Positions 47,224 through 59,247 of a DNA stretch of 64,000 nt are shown piece by piece (position 1 is the first letter of the stretch; every line of letters starts with the position of its first letter). Source of the DNA: Scilla litardierei. Its lineage: Eukaryota; Streptophyta; Magnoliopsida; Asparagales; Asparagaceae. The notes under the pieces were generated by a model, which saw nothing but the letters and a program-made list of their open reading frames with translations, made no database searches and was not told the origin of the DNA. The DNA is taken from positions 101,292,037-101,356,036 of the forward strand of contig CM061139.1 in assembly GCA_030789695.1 (NCBI GenBank), given 5' to 3'. Both the position numbers and the translations under genes were made by a program.

Positions 47224-47226
47224 GTT

Positions 47227-47242
47227 TGGCACCGTCTGTGGG
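47227..47242 (+). promoter_or_regulatory. Gypsy primer binding site
   Basis: TGGCACCGTCTGTGGG starts three bases after the LTR. The TGGCGCCGTCTGTGGG type is common in plant Ty3/gypsy elements; one base differs here. Confidence 0.82.
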
Positions 47243-47283
47243 AAACGTTCATCAGCTCGACATCCCAAAGCAATCAAAAAGCT

Positions 47284-48773
47284 ATGTCGGCTGGACCCAG
47301 CAATGTCGAAATGAACCCAGGTCCAAACGAGGATCAAAAGGCGAACACCGTCCAAGTGGAGGATGCCTCATATTCTACATCCGCATCAAAAGGACCCAAA
47401 AGGACCTAAAAGGACCACAAAGGTACCTAAGGTGTCTCAGGAACAATTCGACCGATTTACAGATCGAGTCGACAAGATTCTCAGCATATTGGCAACCCTG
47501 GTGCTCAACACATGGGAGATCCACCATTCGCAAATGAGCCATTGCCGCCTCCAAATCCAACTCCGACACCGACAATAGATGTGACCATGCTTAGGGATCC
47601 AAGAGATCTGAGAGTGGATCGACAAGAGATTGCCTCACTCAATGCGATTCCTACATCTCACCAATACAGCGAAATAAGGAATGATAACCGTACCCCCAGT
47701 TTCCAGGAAGGAATCAGTCCCTCTAACTACAAGCAAGCGACTCGCAGCATCCTGGATCAGGTAATAAAAGGGGTTTCTCCAGGCTACAACCCTCTCGATT
47801 TTGTAGTTGGGTATGGGAGGAGAGAGGCGGAGGAATTTCCCAACCGATCCTCAGGAGCTACTTACGTGCAAGGTGGAGATGTGCGATTCCAGCTGATCCA
47901 TTCCGCACTTCGACAGACCCCGTTGAAGGAGAACATCACGGCCGCTCCTTTTCTTCCAAAATTCAAACTCCCCATCTTGCTGAATATGGTGGCAAAGGCG
48001 ATCTGTGGGCACACATCCGCAAATACCTAAATGTGCTTCATAGGTCCAACGATCCATACCTCTGCCGAGCTTTCCACACTATCCTAATTAAGACGGAGGA
48101 TGGCTGGTACAGTGAATTACCCGACGGCTGTATCAGGTCATTCAATAAATTGGTCGATTTGTTTTACAAGCAGTTTGTCATGGGTCGGCATCCTAAGAGA
48201 AAGTCCTCGCACCTCGTTACGTTTAAACAGAAGGATAAGGAGCCAATCTGAGCCCTTCTCCAGCGATTCAACGAAGAAAGACTCGAAGTAGAGGACACAC
48301 CTGATGTGTCTGTCATCGCGGCTTTCACTCAAGTAGTACGTGACAAACACTTGCGGTGGTCCCTCCACCAATTTCCACCTAACAACCTCGTGGAGCTGTT
48401 CAATATAACAGATCGGTTCACCATCTCTGAATAAGCAGAGGAACCAACTGAGAAAGGCACTGTTGCCTACCATGGAGACACCTGGCGGGAAAAGCCATCC
48501 TAGGGAACCCCTCGCCAGGAACCTTGGGATAAGAGACATATGGAGAGGAGCCCTCGAAGCAAGGGGCACCCAGCTTATGCAAGACCAAACACGCCCAAGA
48601 CGGAGGTCCTAGCTTATGCCCAACGAGAAGAACTGGTCCAGGAATCCGCCAAGAAGGGCAAATATGAAAATAGGGATGACCTCAAATTTTGCAAGTACTA
48701 TAATAATTATGGGCATGATACCAACGAATTGCTGACTCTCAAGAAAGAAATCGATGCACTAGTCACCCCATGA
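47284..48773 (+). pseudogene. Gypsy gag
   Basis: ATG at 47284 starts MSAGPSNVEMNPGPNEDQ. Frameshifts occur near 47400, 47510 and 47990. The retrotrans-gag region is recognisable: VRFQLIHSALRQTPLKENI, a GGKGDLWAHIRKYLN segment, CRAFHTILIKTEDGWYSELP, SFNKLVDLFYKQFV and SSHLVTFKQKDKEPI, with a stop at 48249-48251. Then come a VEDTPDVSVIAAFTQVVRDK segment, WSLHQFPPNNLVELFN and a C-terminal HDTNELLTLKKEIDAL. A putative zinc motif (KYYNNYGHDTN) has lost its Cys residues. Non-functional; it would be the particle protein. Confidence 0.88.
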
Positions 48774-49144
48774 ACCCAGTCGTCGATCAACCAACCAATG
48801 ATGGGCCCTCAAAGAAAAAAGGCAAGATGACAAGGTCACCTATCACCATGGTGGTCGATTAGCAAGCTATAAAGCTCAACATCAAATAAAAGCGTGGAAA
48901 GAATGCGACCCCCGATGAGATTCAAAAATGCATGTACGTTTTTTTCTTTCTTTAATAAACATGTTTTTAATCAAATAAAATTCTGTTTCCTTTTTGAAAC
49001 AACCTTTTTCGATAGAGCATTTATGAATTTTATGAGAATTACCTCATCAAAATTCTCGCTACATGGATCCGATCCTTAGGAGAATCTCGATGGGACGCTT
49101 TCGTTAAACAAATTATATTGATGAAAACTTATGTACACCCCCTA

Positions 49145-51371
49145 GTGTCGTCAGCCATACGTTGAAAGGGCCACCCCTTCGCCACTGAACGATCCTCTCG
49201 TATCATCAGCCGTAAGTCGAAGGGACCATCCCTTCGCCACTGAACGACCTACCGTGTCATCAGCCAGAAGTCGGAGGGACCGTCCCTTCGCCAGTGAACG
49301 ACCTTCTCGTATCGTCAGCCGTAAGTCAGAGGGATCACCCCTTTACCACTGAATGACATTCTCGTGTCGTCAGTCGTAAGTCGAAGGGGCCACCCCTTTG
49401 CCACTGAACGGCCTACCATGTCGTCCGTCGTAGGTCGAAGGGGACCACTCCTTCCCTACTGAACGACTCTCTCGTGTCGTCAGCCGTAAGTCGAAGAGGC
49501 CACACCTTCACCACTGAACGACCCTCTTGTGTCATCAGTCGTAGGTCGAAGGGACATCCCTTCACCACTGAACGACCCTCTCGTGTCGTCAGCCGTAAGT
49601 CGAAGGGACCATCCCTTCGCCATTGAACGACCCTCTTGTGTCGTCAGTCGTAAGTGGTAGGGACCTTCCCTTCGCCACTGAACGACCCTCTCGTGTCGTC
49701 AGCCGTAAGTCGAATGGACCATCCCTTTGCCACTGAACGAACCTATCATGTCGTTAGCCATAATTCGAAGGGGACCACCCTTTTGCCACTGAATGACCAT
49801 ATCGTGTCATCAGCCATAAGTCAAAAGGGCCACCCCTTCACCACTGAACGACCCTACCATGTCGTCAGCCGTAAGTCGGAGAGACCACCCCTTTGCCACT
49901 GAACGACCTTCTCGTGTCGTTAGCCATAAGTCACAGGGGCCACCCCTTCGCCACTGAATGACCTTACCGTGTCGTCAGACATAAGTCGGAGGGACCATCC
50001 CTTTGCCATTGAATGACCCTACCGTGTCATCAATTGTAGGTCGAAGGAGCCAACTCTTTGGCACTGAATGACCTTACCGTGTCGTCAGTCGCAAGCTGAA
50101 AGGGCCACCCCTTCGCCACTGAACGACCGTCTCGTATCATCAGCTGTAAGTCGAAGGGGCCACCCCTTCGCCACTGAATGGCCCTCTCGTGTCTTCAGCC
50201 GTGAGTCGAAGGGGCCATCCCTTTGCCACTGAACGAACCTACCGTGTCATCAGCCGTAAGTCGAAGGGGCCACCCCTTCGTCACTGAACGACCTTCTCGT
50301 GTCGTCAGCCGTAAGTCGAAGGGGCCACTCCTTTACCACTGAATGACCCTACGATGTCGTCAGTCGTAAGTCAAATGAGACCACCCCTTCACTATTGAAT
50401 GACCCTATCGTATCGTCAGCCGTAAATCGAAGGGGTCACCCCTTCGCCACTGAACGACCTTACCATGTCGTCAGCCGTAATTCGAAAGAGCCACTCCTTT
50501 GCCACTGAACTACCCTCTTGTGTCGTCAGCTGTAAGTCGAAGGGACCATTCCTTTGCCACTGAATGACCCTACCGTGTTGTCAGCCTTAAGTCGAAGGAG
50601 CCACCCCTTCGCCACTGAACAACCTTACCGTGTTGTCATCCGCAAGCCGAAAGGGCCACCTTTTTGCCACTGAACGACCTTCCATAGTCGTTAGCCATAA
50701 GTCGAAGGGGTCGTCCCATCGTCACTGAACGATCCTATTGCGTCGTCAGCCGTAAGTCGAAGGGGACCACCCTTTCACCACTAAACGACCATATCATGTC
50801 GTTAGACGTAAGTCGAGGAGGACCATCCTTTCGCCACGGAACGACCATATCGTATCGTCATATGTAAGTTGAGGGGACCACACCTTCTTCATTTAACGAC
50901 CTTTTCGTATTGTCAGCCGTAAGTCGAAGGGGCCACCCCTTCGCCATTGAACGACCTTACCGTGTCGTCAGGCGTAAGTCGAAAGGGCCACCCTTTCGCC
51001 ACTAAACGACCTTCCACAGTCGTCAGCCGTAAGTCGAAGTGGCCACTCCATCGCCACTGGATGACCCTACCGTGTCATCAGCCGTAAGTCGAAGGGGACC
51101 ACCCTTTTGCCACCGAACGACCATATCGTGTCGTCAGACGTAAGTCGAAGGGACCATCCCTTCGCCACTGAACAACCATATCGTGTCATCAGACGTAAGT
51201 CGAATGGACCATTCCATCGCCACTAGACGACCCTTTCAGACGTAAGTCGAAGAGACCATCCCTTTGCCACTGAACGACCCTCTCCATCATCAGGCATAAG
51301 TCAAAAGGGCCACTCCTTCACCACTGAACGACCCTATCGTGTTGTCAGACGTAAGTCGAAGGGGCTACCCC
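49145..51371 (+). repeat. Tandem array of about 40 copies of a 55-bp hairpin-forming unit
   Basis: The unit is GTGTCGTCAGCCGTAAGTCG, then AAGGGGCCACCCCTTCG, then CCACTGAACGACCCTCTC, with 53-58 bp spacing. Each unit contains an inverted repeat CGAAGGGG / CCCCTTCG around a CCA loop, or CGAAGGGA / TCCCTTCG in other units. The array occupies the place where pol would be. A last copy and a half lies at 53497-53562 beyond the inserted solo LTR. The unit is not a multiple of three and its frames are short, so it is not coding. Confidence 0.93.
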
Positions 51372-53491
51372 TGTTGGATCTTGATCCTAGCCTAGAGGAG
51401 GGGTGAATAAGCTTATAAAAATATTCCCGCACAACCCACGAGAAATCACACGCAGTTAAAATCACAAGCAAATTAAATAAGAGACAATCACAGAGTACAC
51501 ACAGATTTACCCTGGTTCGATCGCATCAACGACATACGTCCAGCCTCAAGTAAATACTAGCATTAATAAGTTCCTTCTGTACACCTACAATGGGGTCATA
51601 GCTCCAAATCCCCACCTAGACCGTAACACACTCAACAAAATGCAGAACCCTATCAACCTAGTAAATGCGTATCTTGACTGCACCAACATGTCAAGACCCT
51701 CTTGTCTAGCCCCAACCAGACAAGTCCAAAATAACACAAATATTGGTAAAGTTTCTCCTACAAAGATCAACATACTAACACATGAATATAAAGAGTAAAG
51801 AGTTTAGAAATGCTCAGTTTGTGTCCGTGTAGTCCTCTCTGTCAATCAGTACTTCGTCTGCTCCAGTCTGACGCAAACTGTGTCTCGATCTGACGTCTGT
51901 ATCTCAATCTATGACTCCTGAAAGTAGAATAGCTTTCTGGTCTATATATATAGCAAATCCAGTTCAAAATAATTTAATTCTGTCTGTGCACACATCAAAC
52001 CCTTAATCCATGTCAACAGCTCTTTGTATTTTGATCGCTTCTTTTCGATTTCACGCAAGGCTCCTCCACGTCAACTCAAACTTTTCATGCACGCGTTTTA
52101 CTTCGAGTTCATCGTCTCCGAGTTTGCTTCGCCTTCTCCGACGACGGTGCACGCTAGACTCCGATGGCGAACTGATGTCAAGGCACGACGAGGCTACGGC
52201 AACGGTTGTACTTCACTGTGATGGCAAGGAGTTGACAGCAAAGCTTGCTTTAATGATGCTCACAGCAAGCAACGAGATCTCGACGGTGACTCGACGGCTG
52301 GGGTTCGACGATGGTGTGCTCTCCTGCAGCGACACCAACTCTGATGGCATTTCGTCTTCATGGCAATGGCGTCGAGTGCTTCGACTTCTCCTATATTGCT
52401 TCGATTCCGGTGGTGAGGTTTTGAATGGCGACGGGCTTCGCCTGGGTAGCACGAAGACACGTCAGCACGCGAGCTCTTCGACTTCGATGGTGACGACTTC
52501 TCCGACTCAGATTTGCGTGGGCTGCTCGGTCTTCTTCGTCTTCTCAGCTTTGTCAACTCGACGGCGATGTCTCTGGTAACCCTAAGCGACTGTTCTTCCT
52601 TAGCACGACAGTGACTCGATGGCGTACGGCTCTCCGATGGCGGCTATGATCTGATTCCAGCCACGAGAGGCTTTGGCACCTACTTCATCGATAGCGAGAA
52701 GCGACTCAAAGGCAGCAGCAGGACGCTCACGATGACTCGTATCTCTCTACATCAGCTCCTTGACGGCGTCGTGAGCTCTCGTGCTACGGCAGTAGGCACC
52801 TCTTTGTGTGGGTTGATGCGGTAGCAACTCCCCTATGGCATGGGTCAACGAGTCTGAGGATGCAGCTCTTCTCTAGGTCAGCTTGCCCTTGCGTGGCTCC
52901 TACTTCTTGGCAACGGAAGATGATGATAGGATGATGAAGCTTAGGATCCTTTGGCTTGAGGAGAAGACTTGCAACTTTGATGGAGATGGGCTTTGATGCG
53001 TGAGGCTTTGCCTTGGAAAGATTGTTTTTGGCCTCTCCTTTTTTGTGTATGCCCCCTGACTTCTTTGTATATGCCGCAAGTTTTCCCTTGGGAGTTTTTG
53101 TGAGGCCGACCCAAAGACTAGGGTATTGGATGTTTGCTTATATAGGATATGGTTAGGGTTGGAAGGATGCGACTAAGGAGAGTAACTAGGGTTTTATTGG
53201 GATAAGTCGGCTATAAAGGAGGGGAAAAGATCAAAGCCCAAGTCCAATTTGTTTGCAAGACAACCATGAGATCAAGTCCAATACATTTGCAAGACAACTA
53301 AGACTTGGTCACCACCAAATTGGACCAAGTCAAAAAGCCCATGGAACCCAACTTCCTCCATTATATTGACCGAGTCATCTATTTGTGGAATTACGGGCTA
53401 GCCATCACTGAAACACACTTAGCACACACATTAAATAATAACACATGTTTGTCATCATCAAACTAGATATCCTAGATCGTCGCATCCAACA
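51372..53491 (-). mobile_element. Solo LTR of a Sirevirus-like copia
   Basis: It is bounded by TGTTGGATCTTGATCC and CGTCGCATCCAACA, with TSD ACCCC on both sides (51367-51371 and 53492-53496). No internal sequence is present, so it arose by LTR-LTR recombination. Orientation is inferred as minus: the complement begins TGTTGGATGCGACG followed by TTTGATGATGACAAACATG, much like the Copia B LTR start, and ends with a CCCCTCCTCTAGG motif. A TATA box fits near 51940-51950. The 189-codon frame at 52010 lies inside it and is not supported as a gene. Confidence 0.92.
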
Positions 53492-53894
53492 ACCCCCCTC
53501 GCCACTGAACGACTCTCTCATACCATCAGACGTAAGTCGAGAGGGCCACCCCCTTGCCACTGAACGAGGTGGTCTATTTTGGACATGATTCATTGGCTTA
53601 ACCCTGACCATCTTGAGCAAGGGTTTAACCCTTCGAAAGGGGCCATCAGGCATTATGACCCCCCTATAAGCGACAATAAACAAAGAGATATAAACCAACT
53701 TTTCTGGCATTACAAAATTGTCCTCGCTTATATCTCAATCAAAATTCTGCAACGAGTCCCGATGCCCTTGGTCTCCCTCAAGCGCAGCAGCATGCTTTTG
53801 ATCTCACAGAGCGCCAGCATCCACGCCGCCACCCGTCGTAATGACGACTTTTCTAGTAGGAGCGGCCTCACCCGTGCCTTGACTCAAATCATCG

Positions 53895-55862
53895 TCATCG
53901 ATGGCCAGGAACAGCACGGGGATCTGGGTCGATCTCAGCGGTGATGCTAGGGAATTGATCCTTCACTTCCGATTGACATCGTTCATAGTCATGCGTGTAT
54001 AGTTCATCGAAGTTGGGCAATGAATCCTTGTATTCCTGGATCACCCTCTCTGTTATAGCCTCTGCGCCAACTCCCCGAAAGCTGTCAGCAAGTCGAGCGA
54101 GGAGCTCATTCTCCCGGATTTTCCACTTGGCTTTCTCCTCCAACAGAGATTTTTCCGCTTGCTCCCTCGAGGCAGCTTGGGCAGCTTCCCTCTTATAAGA
54201 CTCGCTTAACTCATGCTCAAGCTCGAGTACCCGATTTTTTCTCAGTTTGCATAGATGCCCCGGTCTATCCAGCTCCGCCTGAGACTTTGCCACGGCCATC
54301 TTAACGGCCCCTAAGGTGACATCATGATTAGCCACCACCGATGCACGTCGACGCAGCGTAGCATTGGCCATGAGACCCTGCATACAATACATGATGGTCA
54401 ACATCCACACCTGCAACATCTGTAATGAAGCCTAGGGCAATAGTTACCTGGATATTTGTGTAGACGACAATCGAAGCGAGCCTCTCATAATCGACTCTCT
54501 CCAGAACGGCCATATCCTGCGGAAGGTGGCAATCCGAGAGGCGGTCTCACACTCCAGAAGAGCAGACTCGTCTCTCTTCATTGGAAATTCCATTTGAATG
54601 ACTCTTCTGCAGAACAATTAAGTGGGGCTTGAGGAAATCGACTCTCCAGCAAAAGTGGTCTGAACTAATCATGGATATCCTCAGACAGAGACACTGGAGG
54701 GAACAGACTCCCCCAAGGCCAGGAATCCTGGTGTAGAAGGGGCTTCAGAGGGGGCCGAGTTTCCCCTGAATCCCATTAGGTGAGCTCCATGTTCCCGCTC
54801 GTGAGTGCATGTCTCACCAAGCAATTGGCTCATGTCTGAAGGCCCAGGTCGACCCACGGCATCAGTCGACCCAGATGGCTCTAAGTCACTAAGACGAAGT
54901 TGCTACCTTTTCTTCCCCTCAACTACAACCACCTCAAATTCGGTAGGGGCCTTTTCTTTTTCTCCTGCTGGAGACGACTTAGCTGAGGATCCCCATAAGC
55001 GACAATGGACAATTCCTCCGATGATCCAGCCGCTCCTTCCTCCGTAGAAGGCACTCGAGGAGATAACATGCTCTCCTCAGCTTCTGTGATAGAAGCTTCG
55101 ACCCCTTCCCTCAGTGCGGTGTCCACTTGGTACTCCAAACCAACCATGACTGTAAGAGAAAAACATGTCAAGACATGAAACGAAGATCGAACAGTTGGCG
55201 GGCGGAATTGGATCGACCTTTCATCATACGGTTCAATGCAATACCACGTCGGACCACAACCACTTTGTCTTCCTTATATTCTTTGGCAGATTCAACAGTG
55301 CATCTGTAGCTTCCTTCTGCACTCCGGACAAATGCTTATCCTCGGTGAGACCTAAGTCGGGCACACCCCACCCAGTGCAAAAGCTCGCCTCGCCTTGAAA
55401 TACCACACACAAAAATTATTCTTTCCAGTTGGAATTCGAGGAATGAAGATCATCAAATAGCTTCTTGCCTCTGCGGGCCGTTACCATGTACCAACCCAGA
55501 TTCTTGAGGGGAGGAATCGAGAAGAAGTAATTGAACAATCCCAGCGACGGTTCAACTTTCTTCATCATGCACAGAGCAATGAAACCAACCAATGCACCGA
55601 TGGCGTTTGGCATCAGCTGAAAAAAAGAAAGGTTCAATGTGCTCAGAAAGTAGGGCATAAAAGGATGCATGGAGAATCGAAGCCCTCGCTTGAAGGCTTT
55701 GACGTAAACCCTAACCTCCCGATCGCCGGGACAATGAACCCTTTCATCCCACCCCGGCGACCGGATCTGATAGTCGAGCCGGACATATTTTTTTCTAAAG
55801 TTTGGGGATCTGATCGGTACCAACTTTAGATATCTAGTTGGGAATCAGACCAGGCACCATGG
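53895..55862 (-). pseudogene. Antisense ORF of the gypsy element: 'putative gypsy-type transposase' domain and coiled coil
   Basis: The region is read opposite to gag. The 5' part (55416-55823) encodes YVKAFKRGLRFSMHPFMPYF, LNLSFFQLMPNAIGALVGF, MMKKVEPSLGLFNYFFSI and LGWYMVTARRGKKLFDDL, which resemble the plant domain called 'transposase (putative), gypsy type'. Next (54923-55171) is a Glu/Ser-rich low-complexity stretch. The 3' part (53895-54419) is a long charged helical region (LDRPGHLCKLRKNRVLELEH, ESYKREAAQAASREQAEKSL) likely to form a coiled coil, ending FDELYTHDYERCQSEVKDQF. Breaks between parts may be introns or frameshifts. Function unknown. Confidence 0.78.
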
Positions 55863-56206
55863 CTTCCTCTTTGTTCTTCTGCATAACGGGAACCAAGCGC
55901 TTTCCAGAGGCAGGGACGGATGATGAAGCTGTTTTCAATAAGAGAAAATCTGAATCAAGAACGATGAGACGATAGCTTCAAATTTTCATGCTGGAACCAT
56001 CTTATATCGACTAGACGACTGCGACGTGATGTGACACGTATCGAAGATCCGAGGATCTTAGCATCTTGGATTTTGAACCGACGAATCATCCAAATCAGCA
56101 AACCAAACGCTTTGGCGCCTAGAACCTGAGTATTAATTCCTCGACTTCCGTGTCCCATTAATGCGATGTAACTTCGCTTGATCCCAACAGGAAAACTGTC
56201 TGAGGT

Positions 56207-56962
56207 CGAGCGACGGGGGCCATTGTTAAGTCATTGGGCCAGCACTCGAGGGGACTCGTTCGGCGAGCGACTAAGGCCACAAAGCCCATGAGAGAAGCCT
56301 GAAACTGACTCAGTCAAGGCCCACATGCCAGTCGCCCGTTGCAATCCCACCAATTAAACGTGGGATTGAAGGTGAGCTCATAAATAGCGACAACGTGGAC
56401 GGCGGTTACCCCTATTAAAGGGGAAAAATGATGGAAATATAATTGGTGACCGTTGTCCTCCCAATGGCACAAAATAGACCCCGAAGGTCTATAAATACTA
56501 GGGGACGAACAGAATAGGGAGGTACAAGATTCGATACTCTAAGACTACATACTTTATCTTATATTTCTTCCACAAAAAAGCTTGCGATGCCAGACCTGAG
56601 ATGAGCCTTCGTGGGTCGATCTCAGCTGCTCCAAGCTCCCTTCCTCTTTTAAGTTCCATTCTAACGTAAGCATCAGAGGGAATTTAGGTCGGGACCCAGA
56701 TTCGACCCCCCCGACGATTCTTTGTGGTACAGATCATCGAGTCTTGATCCTACGCGAGGGTCGCACCTGAGCTTCTCAATATCGATCGACCAACGCTCGA
56801 TCCGTTCGAAGGTCGATCAAGCACTGCAAGTCAACCACCATCCACCAATGATCCAGGTTCTTCTAACCTAGGGTCCTACTCAACCGACTTACGAGGCTCC
56901 AGCTCAGCGAGAAAGGATCTACGTTAGCATCTTAATTGTTTCGATCATTTTTGGCCTTAATA
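56207..56962 (+). repeat. Gypsy polypurine tract and 3' LTR
   Basis: The G-rich tract GAGCGACGGGGGCCAT (about 56208-56223) precedes the LTR start TGTTAAGTCATTGGG at 56224. The LTR is the same length as the 5' copy and very similar. Confidence 0.88.
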
Positions 56963-56967
56963 GATGT

Positions 56968-58772
56968 ATAAGCCACCATGCTATATAACTTAGTCTTCTT
57001 GACCCATTGCCTTTTCACTCTCTGGCCGAGAGAACTTACTGTTCTTTCCTCCATGAAGTGACGCATACGACTAAAGTAGTTCTTCTCAGAATGACCAATA
57101 ATTCCGCAGTATTCACACACTGGACTTCCACCTTTGACAGTTTTAATTAACTTCTTTTTGCCATCATTATCCTTGTGCTGGCCGATTTTCTCAATTTTCT
57201 TCTTGATTTGTACCCTTTTTGTAGTTGAACTGTTAAAATTAAATTCTCTATGATAGCCCACTCTCACTGCGATCTCCTGCAGTTTTGCCCATGTTCAAAA
57301 TGTTATCCAGTTTTGCTTTACCAGAATTCCACTTGTTTAATGTTGTTTCAGCTTTCTCTGCCCTGAGGAGAGCATTTCTGACGTTGCTTTCCAGCTTTCT
57401 AAAGTTTTTCTCAACATTTAGATATTTGCTCTTGAATTCTTCCTTTTCTTTCTTCAACTTTTCATTTTCTTCCTTCAGCATTTTGTTAATGCTACAGATC
57501 CGCATCCATTTTTCAAACATCATCTAGTATGCGACCCGGATATCTTCTTCACTTACTTCCTCATCGTTGTCAACTTCAGAATCTGATTCAGCTGTAGATG
57601 TCATGGACGATGTTGTAACACTGGATCTGACATACTCTGATTTGTTGACAGATGTCATGATTGATGTTGTAACATCAGATCTGACATGACTACAAATGTT
57701 GTAATCAGATTGATTCTTTAAAGAGGCTGCAAAGGCAACATGATTACTAGTGATTTCCTCATCTTCAGCACTGCTCTCTAACTCATCTTTACTCTAAGTA
57801 CTTGTCAAAGACTTCCCTTTTTGTTTCTTCAGAGTGTTTGCACATTCAGCCTGAATATGTCTGTATCCTTCACACTCTCTACACTGAATCCCTTTTCCTC
57901 TCTTCTTCTGATCATTTTTCTGAGTCTGATTGAAATTTTTTCCATCGAAGTATCACCGGGACAAGATAGATTATTTCCAATCCTGAAGTTCTGCCTTTTA
58001 CTTCCAATTTTCTTGAGCATCCTTCTGAATTTTTTGGTCAACTGAGCTATATCCTCATCTAACTCAGATTCATCATCTTCCTAAGAAGTTTTTCCAGCAT
58101 CATCCTTAAAATCGACTCATTTATTGCTTTTGTTCTGATTCTGATTCATACCATAAGTCTGAAGAGATCCCATTAGCTCATCAAGTCTCATGGTAGAGAT
58201 ATCTCTAGCTTCCTCAAAAGCTGCTACCTTAGAAGAGAACCGTTTAGGAAGAGATCTTAGAGTTTTACGAACCAACTTTACCTCTGAATATTTTCAAGTT
58301 GATAAGCTTGATTTTCAATATCTCTCAATTTTTCATTAAATACAACAATGATCTAATCATCATCCATTCTCAATTCTTCAAATTGTGAAGCAAGCATTTG
58401 AAGTTTAGAAACCCTTACGGAATTGGTTCCTTCATGAACAGTTTGAAGAATGTCCCATGCCTCTTTAGCCGATTCACACGTAGAAATAAGCTTGAATGGT
58501 TCTTCATCAACAGCTGTAAAAAGAGCATTAACAGCTTTAGAGTTTCCAAGAGATGCACGTTCTTCAATCTGACTCCAGTCATTTGCCGCCTTGAGAAATT
58601 CATTGCCGTCGTTGTCAACTTCAACAGGAGGACACCATCCTTCAACAACAGCAATCCAAGTCTTTTCATCAAGAAATTTGATAAATGCTCACATCCTTGA
58701 TTTCCAATATGTGTAGTTGGTACCCACAAACAAAGGAGGGCGAATAACGGAAGCACCTTCTCGAGTATTCAT
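56968..58772 (-). pseudogene. Copia D gag
   Basis: The minus-strand ATG at 58770-58772 opens MNTREGASVIRPPLF, then a GTNYTYWKSRM segment, interrupted by a stop. Similarity continues through WIAVVEGWCPP, EEPFKLISTCESAKEAWDIL and VHEGTNSVRVSKLQMLASQF, like Copia B gag, with further stops near 58350 and 58280. A CCHC knuckle CRECEGYRHIQAEC lies near 57843-57885. A Ser/Thr/Val-rich stretch, a Lys/Glu coiled coil (57248-57523) and a second Cys/His motif CEYCGIIGHSEKN (about 57080-57120) follow. It is cut by the gypsy insertion at 56968. Confidence 0.85.
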
Positions 58773-58834
58773 GATTGACGTACTGATAATCCAAGATCAC
58801 ACCCTCTTTGACAACAAAGAAATACGGGTGACCT

Positions 58835-58846
58835 GCTCTGATACCA
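58835..58846 (-). promoter_or_regulatory. Copia D primer binding site
   Basis: The minus strand reads TGGTATCAGAGC just after the LTR end, the initiator-Met tRNA type. Confidence 0.92.
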
Positions 58847-58848
58847 AT

Positions 58849-59247
58849 TGTTAATTCAGTACTTAGGAATCAATCATATAAATATGAATGCACATGTGAA
58901 AAACACAAGAACACGCAAAACTTGGTAACGCAGTTCGGTGTGCATACCTACATATGCGGGGCCACACCCAGAAATATCAGATTACTCCACTATATCAAAA
59001 CGATTACAATCACTAATATTGAAATCTCATTAGGAGGAACACACTCTCCTTTAATACAAACCACAATGGGTGAGCTTAATCAACCCCATGGAGTAATCAC
59101 CGCAAGATCCCCTTGCACGCAAGATCCCATTGCATGCAAGATCCCCTTGCATAAACCGACCAGAACGAACTCCCTCCGATCCCTACCTTTGTAGCCGTCG
59201 GCTTTCGTCCCCGGATGTAGAAACCGCAAGATACCCTTGCAAAACTT
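58849..59247 (-). repeat. Copia D 5' LTR, truncated
   Basis: It matches the left portion of 43615-44704 up to about 59247 (GATGTAGAAACCG.AAGAT.CCCTTG) and then stops abruptly. About 690 bp of its U3 side are missing, removed together with the flanking Copia C remainder. Confidence 0.85.

Larger units (their letters stand above)
46485..56962 (+). mobile_element. Non-autonomous Ty3/gypsy element with tandem hairpin array and antisense ORF
   Basis: LTRs of 739 bp each are at 46485-47223 and 56224-56962. The TSD GATGT is at 46480-46484 and 56963-56967. Both LTRs have one mutated end (TATTGAG for TGTTAAG on the left copy; CTTAATA for CTTAACA on the right). Gag is on the plus strand; protease, RT, RNase H and integrase are absent. 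In their place are a long 55-bp repeat array and an antisense gene, an arrangement like Tat-lineage elements that carry additional ORFs. Confidence 0.9.
43615..59247 (-). mobile_element. Copia D: internally deleted Sirevirus-like copia, split by a gypsy element
   Basis: The minus-strand order is 5' LTR (58849-59247, truncated), primer site, gag, protease, unknown ORF, PPT and 3' LTR (43615-44704). The interior lacks integrase core, RT and RNase H. Gag has two Cys/His motifs and resembles Copia B gag at the N-terminus. The outer end of the 5' LTR is lost, so the TSD cannot be tested. Confidence 0.85.

Noticed and set aside
49145..51371. CRISPR-like regular repeat array
   Set aside because: Units are contiguous and vary along their whole length, with no unique spacers; the array lies inside a plant gypsy element.
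52010..52579. 189-codon plus-strand ORF
   Set aside because: It lies wholly inside the solo LTR, which is inferred to be on the minus strand, and has no recognisable domain.
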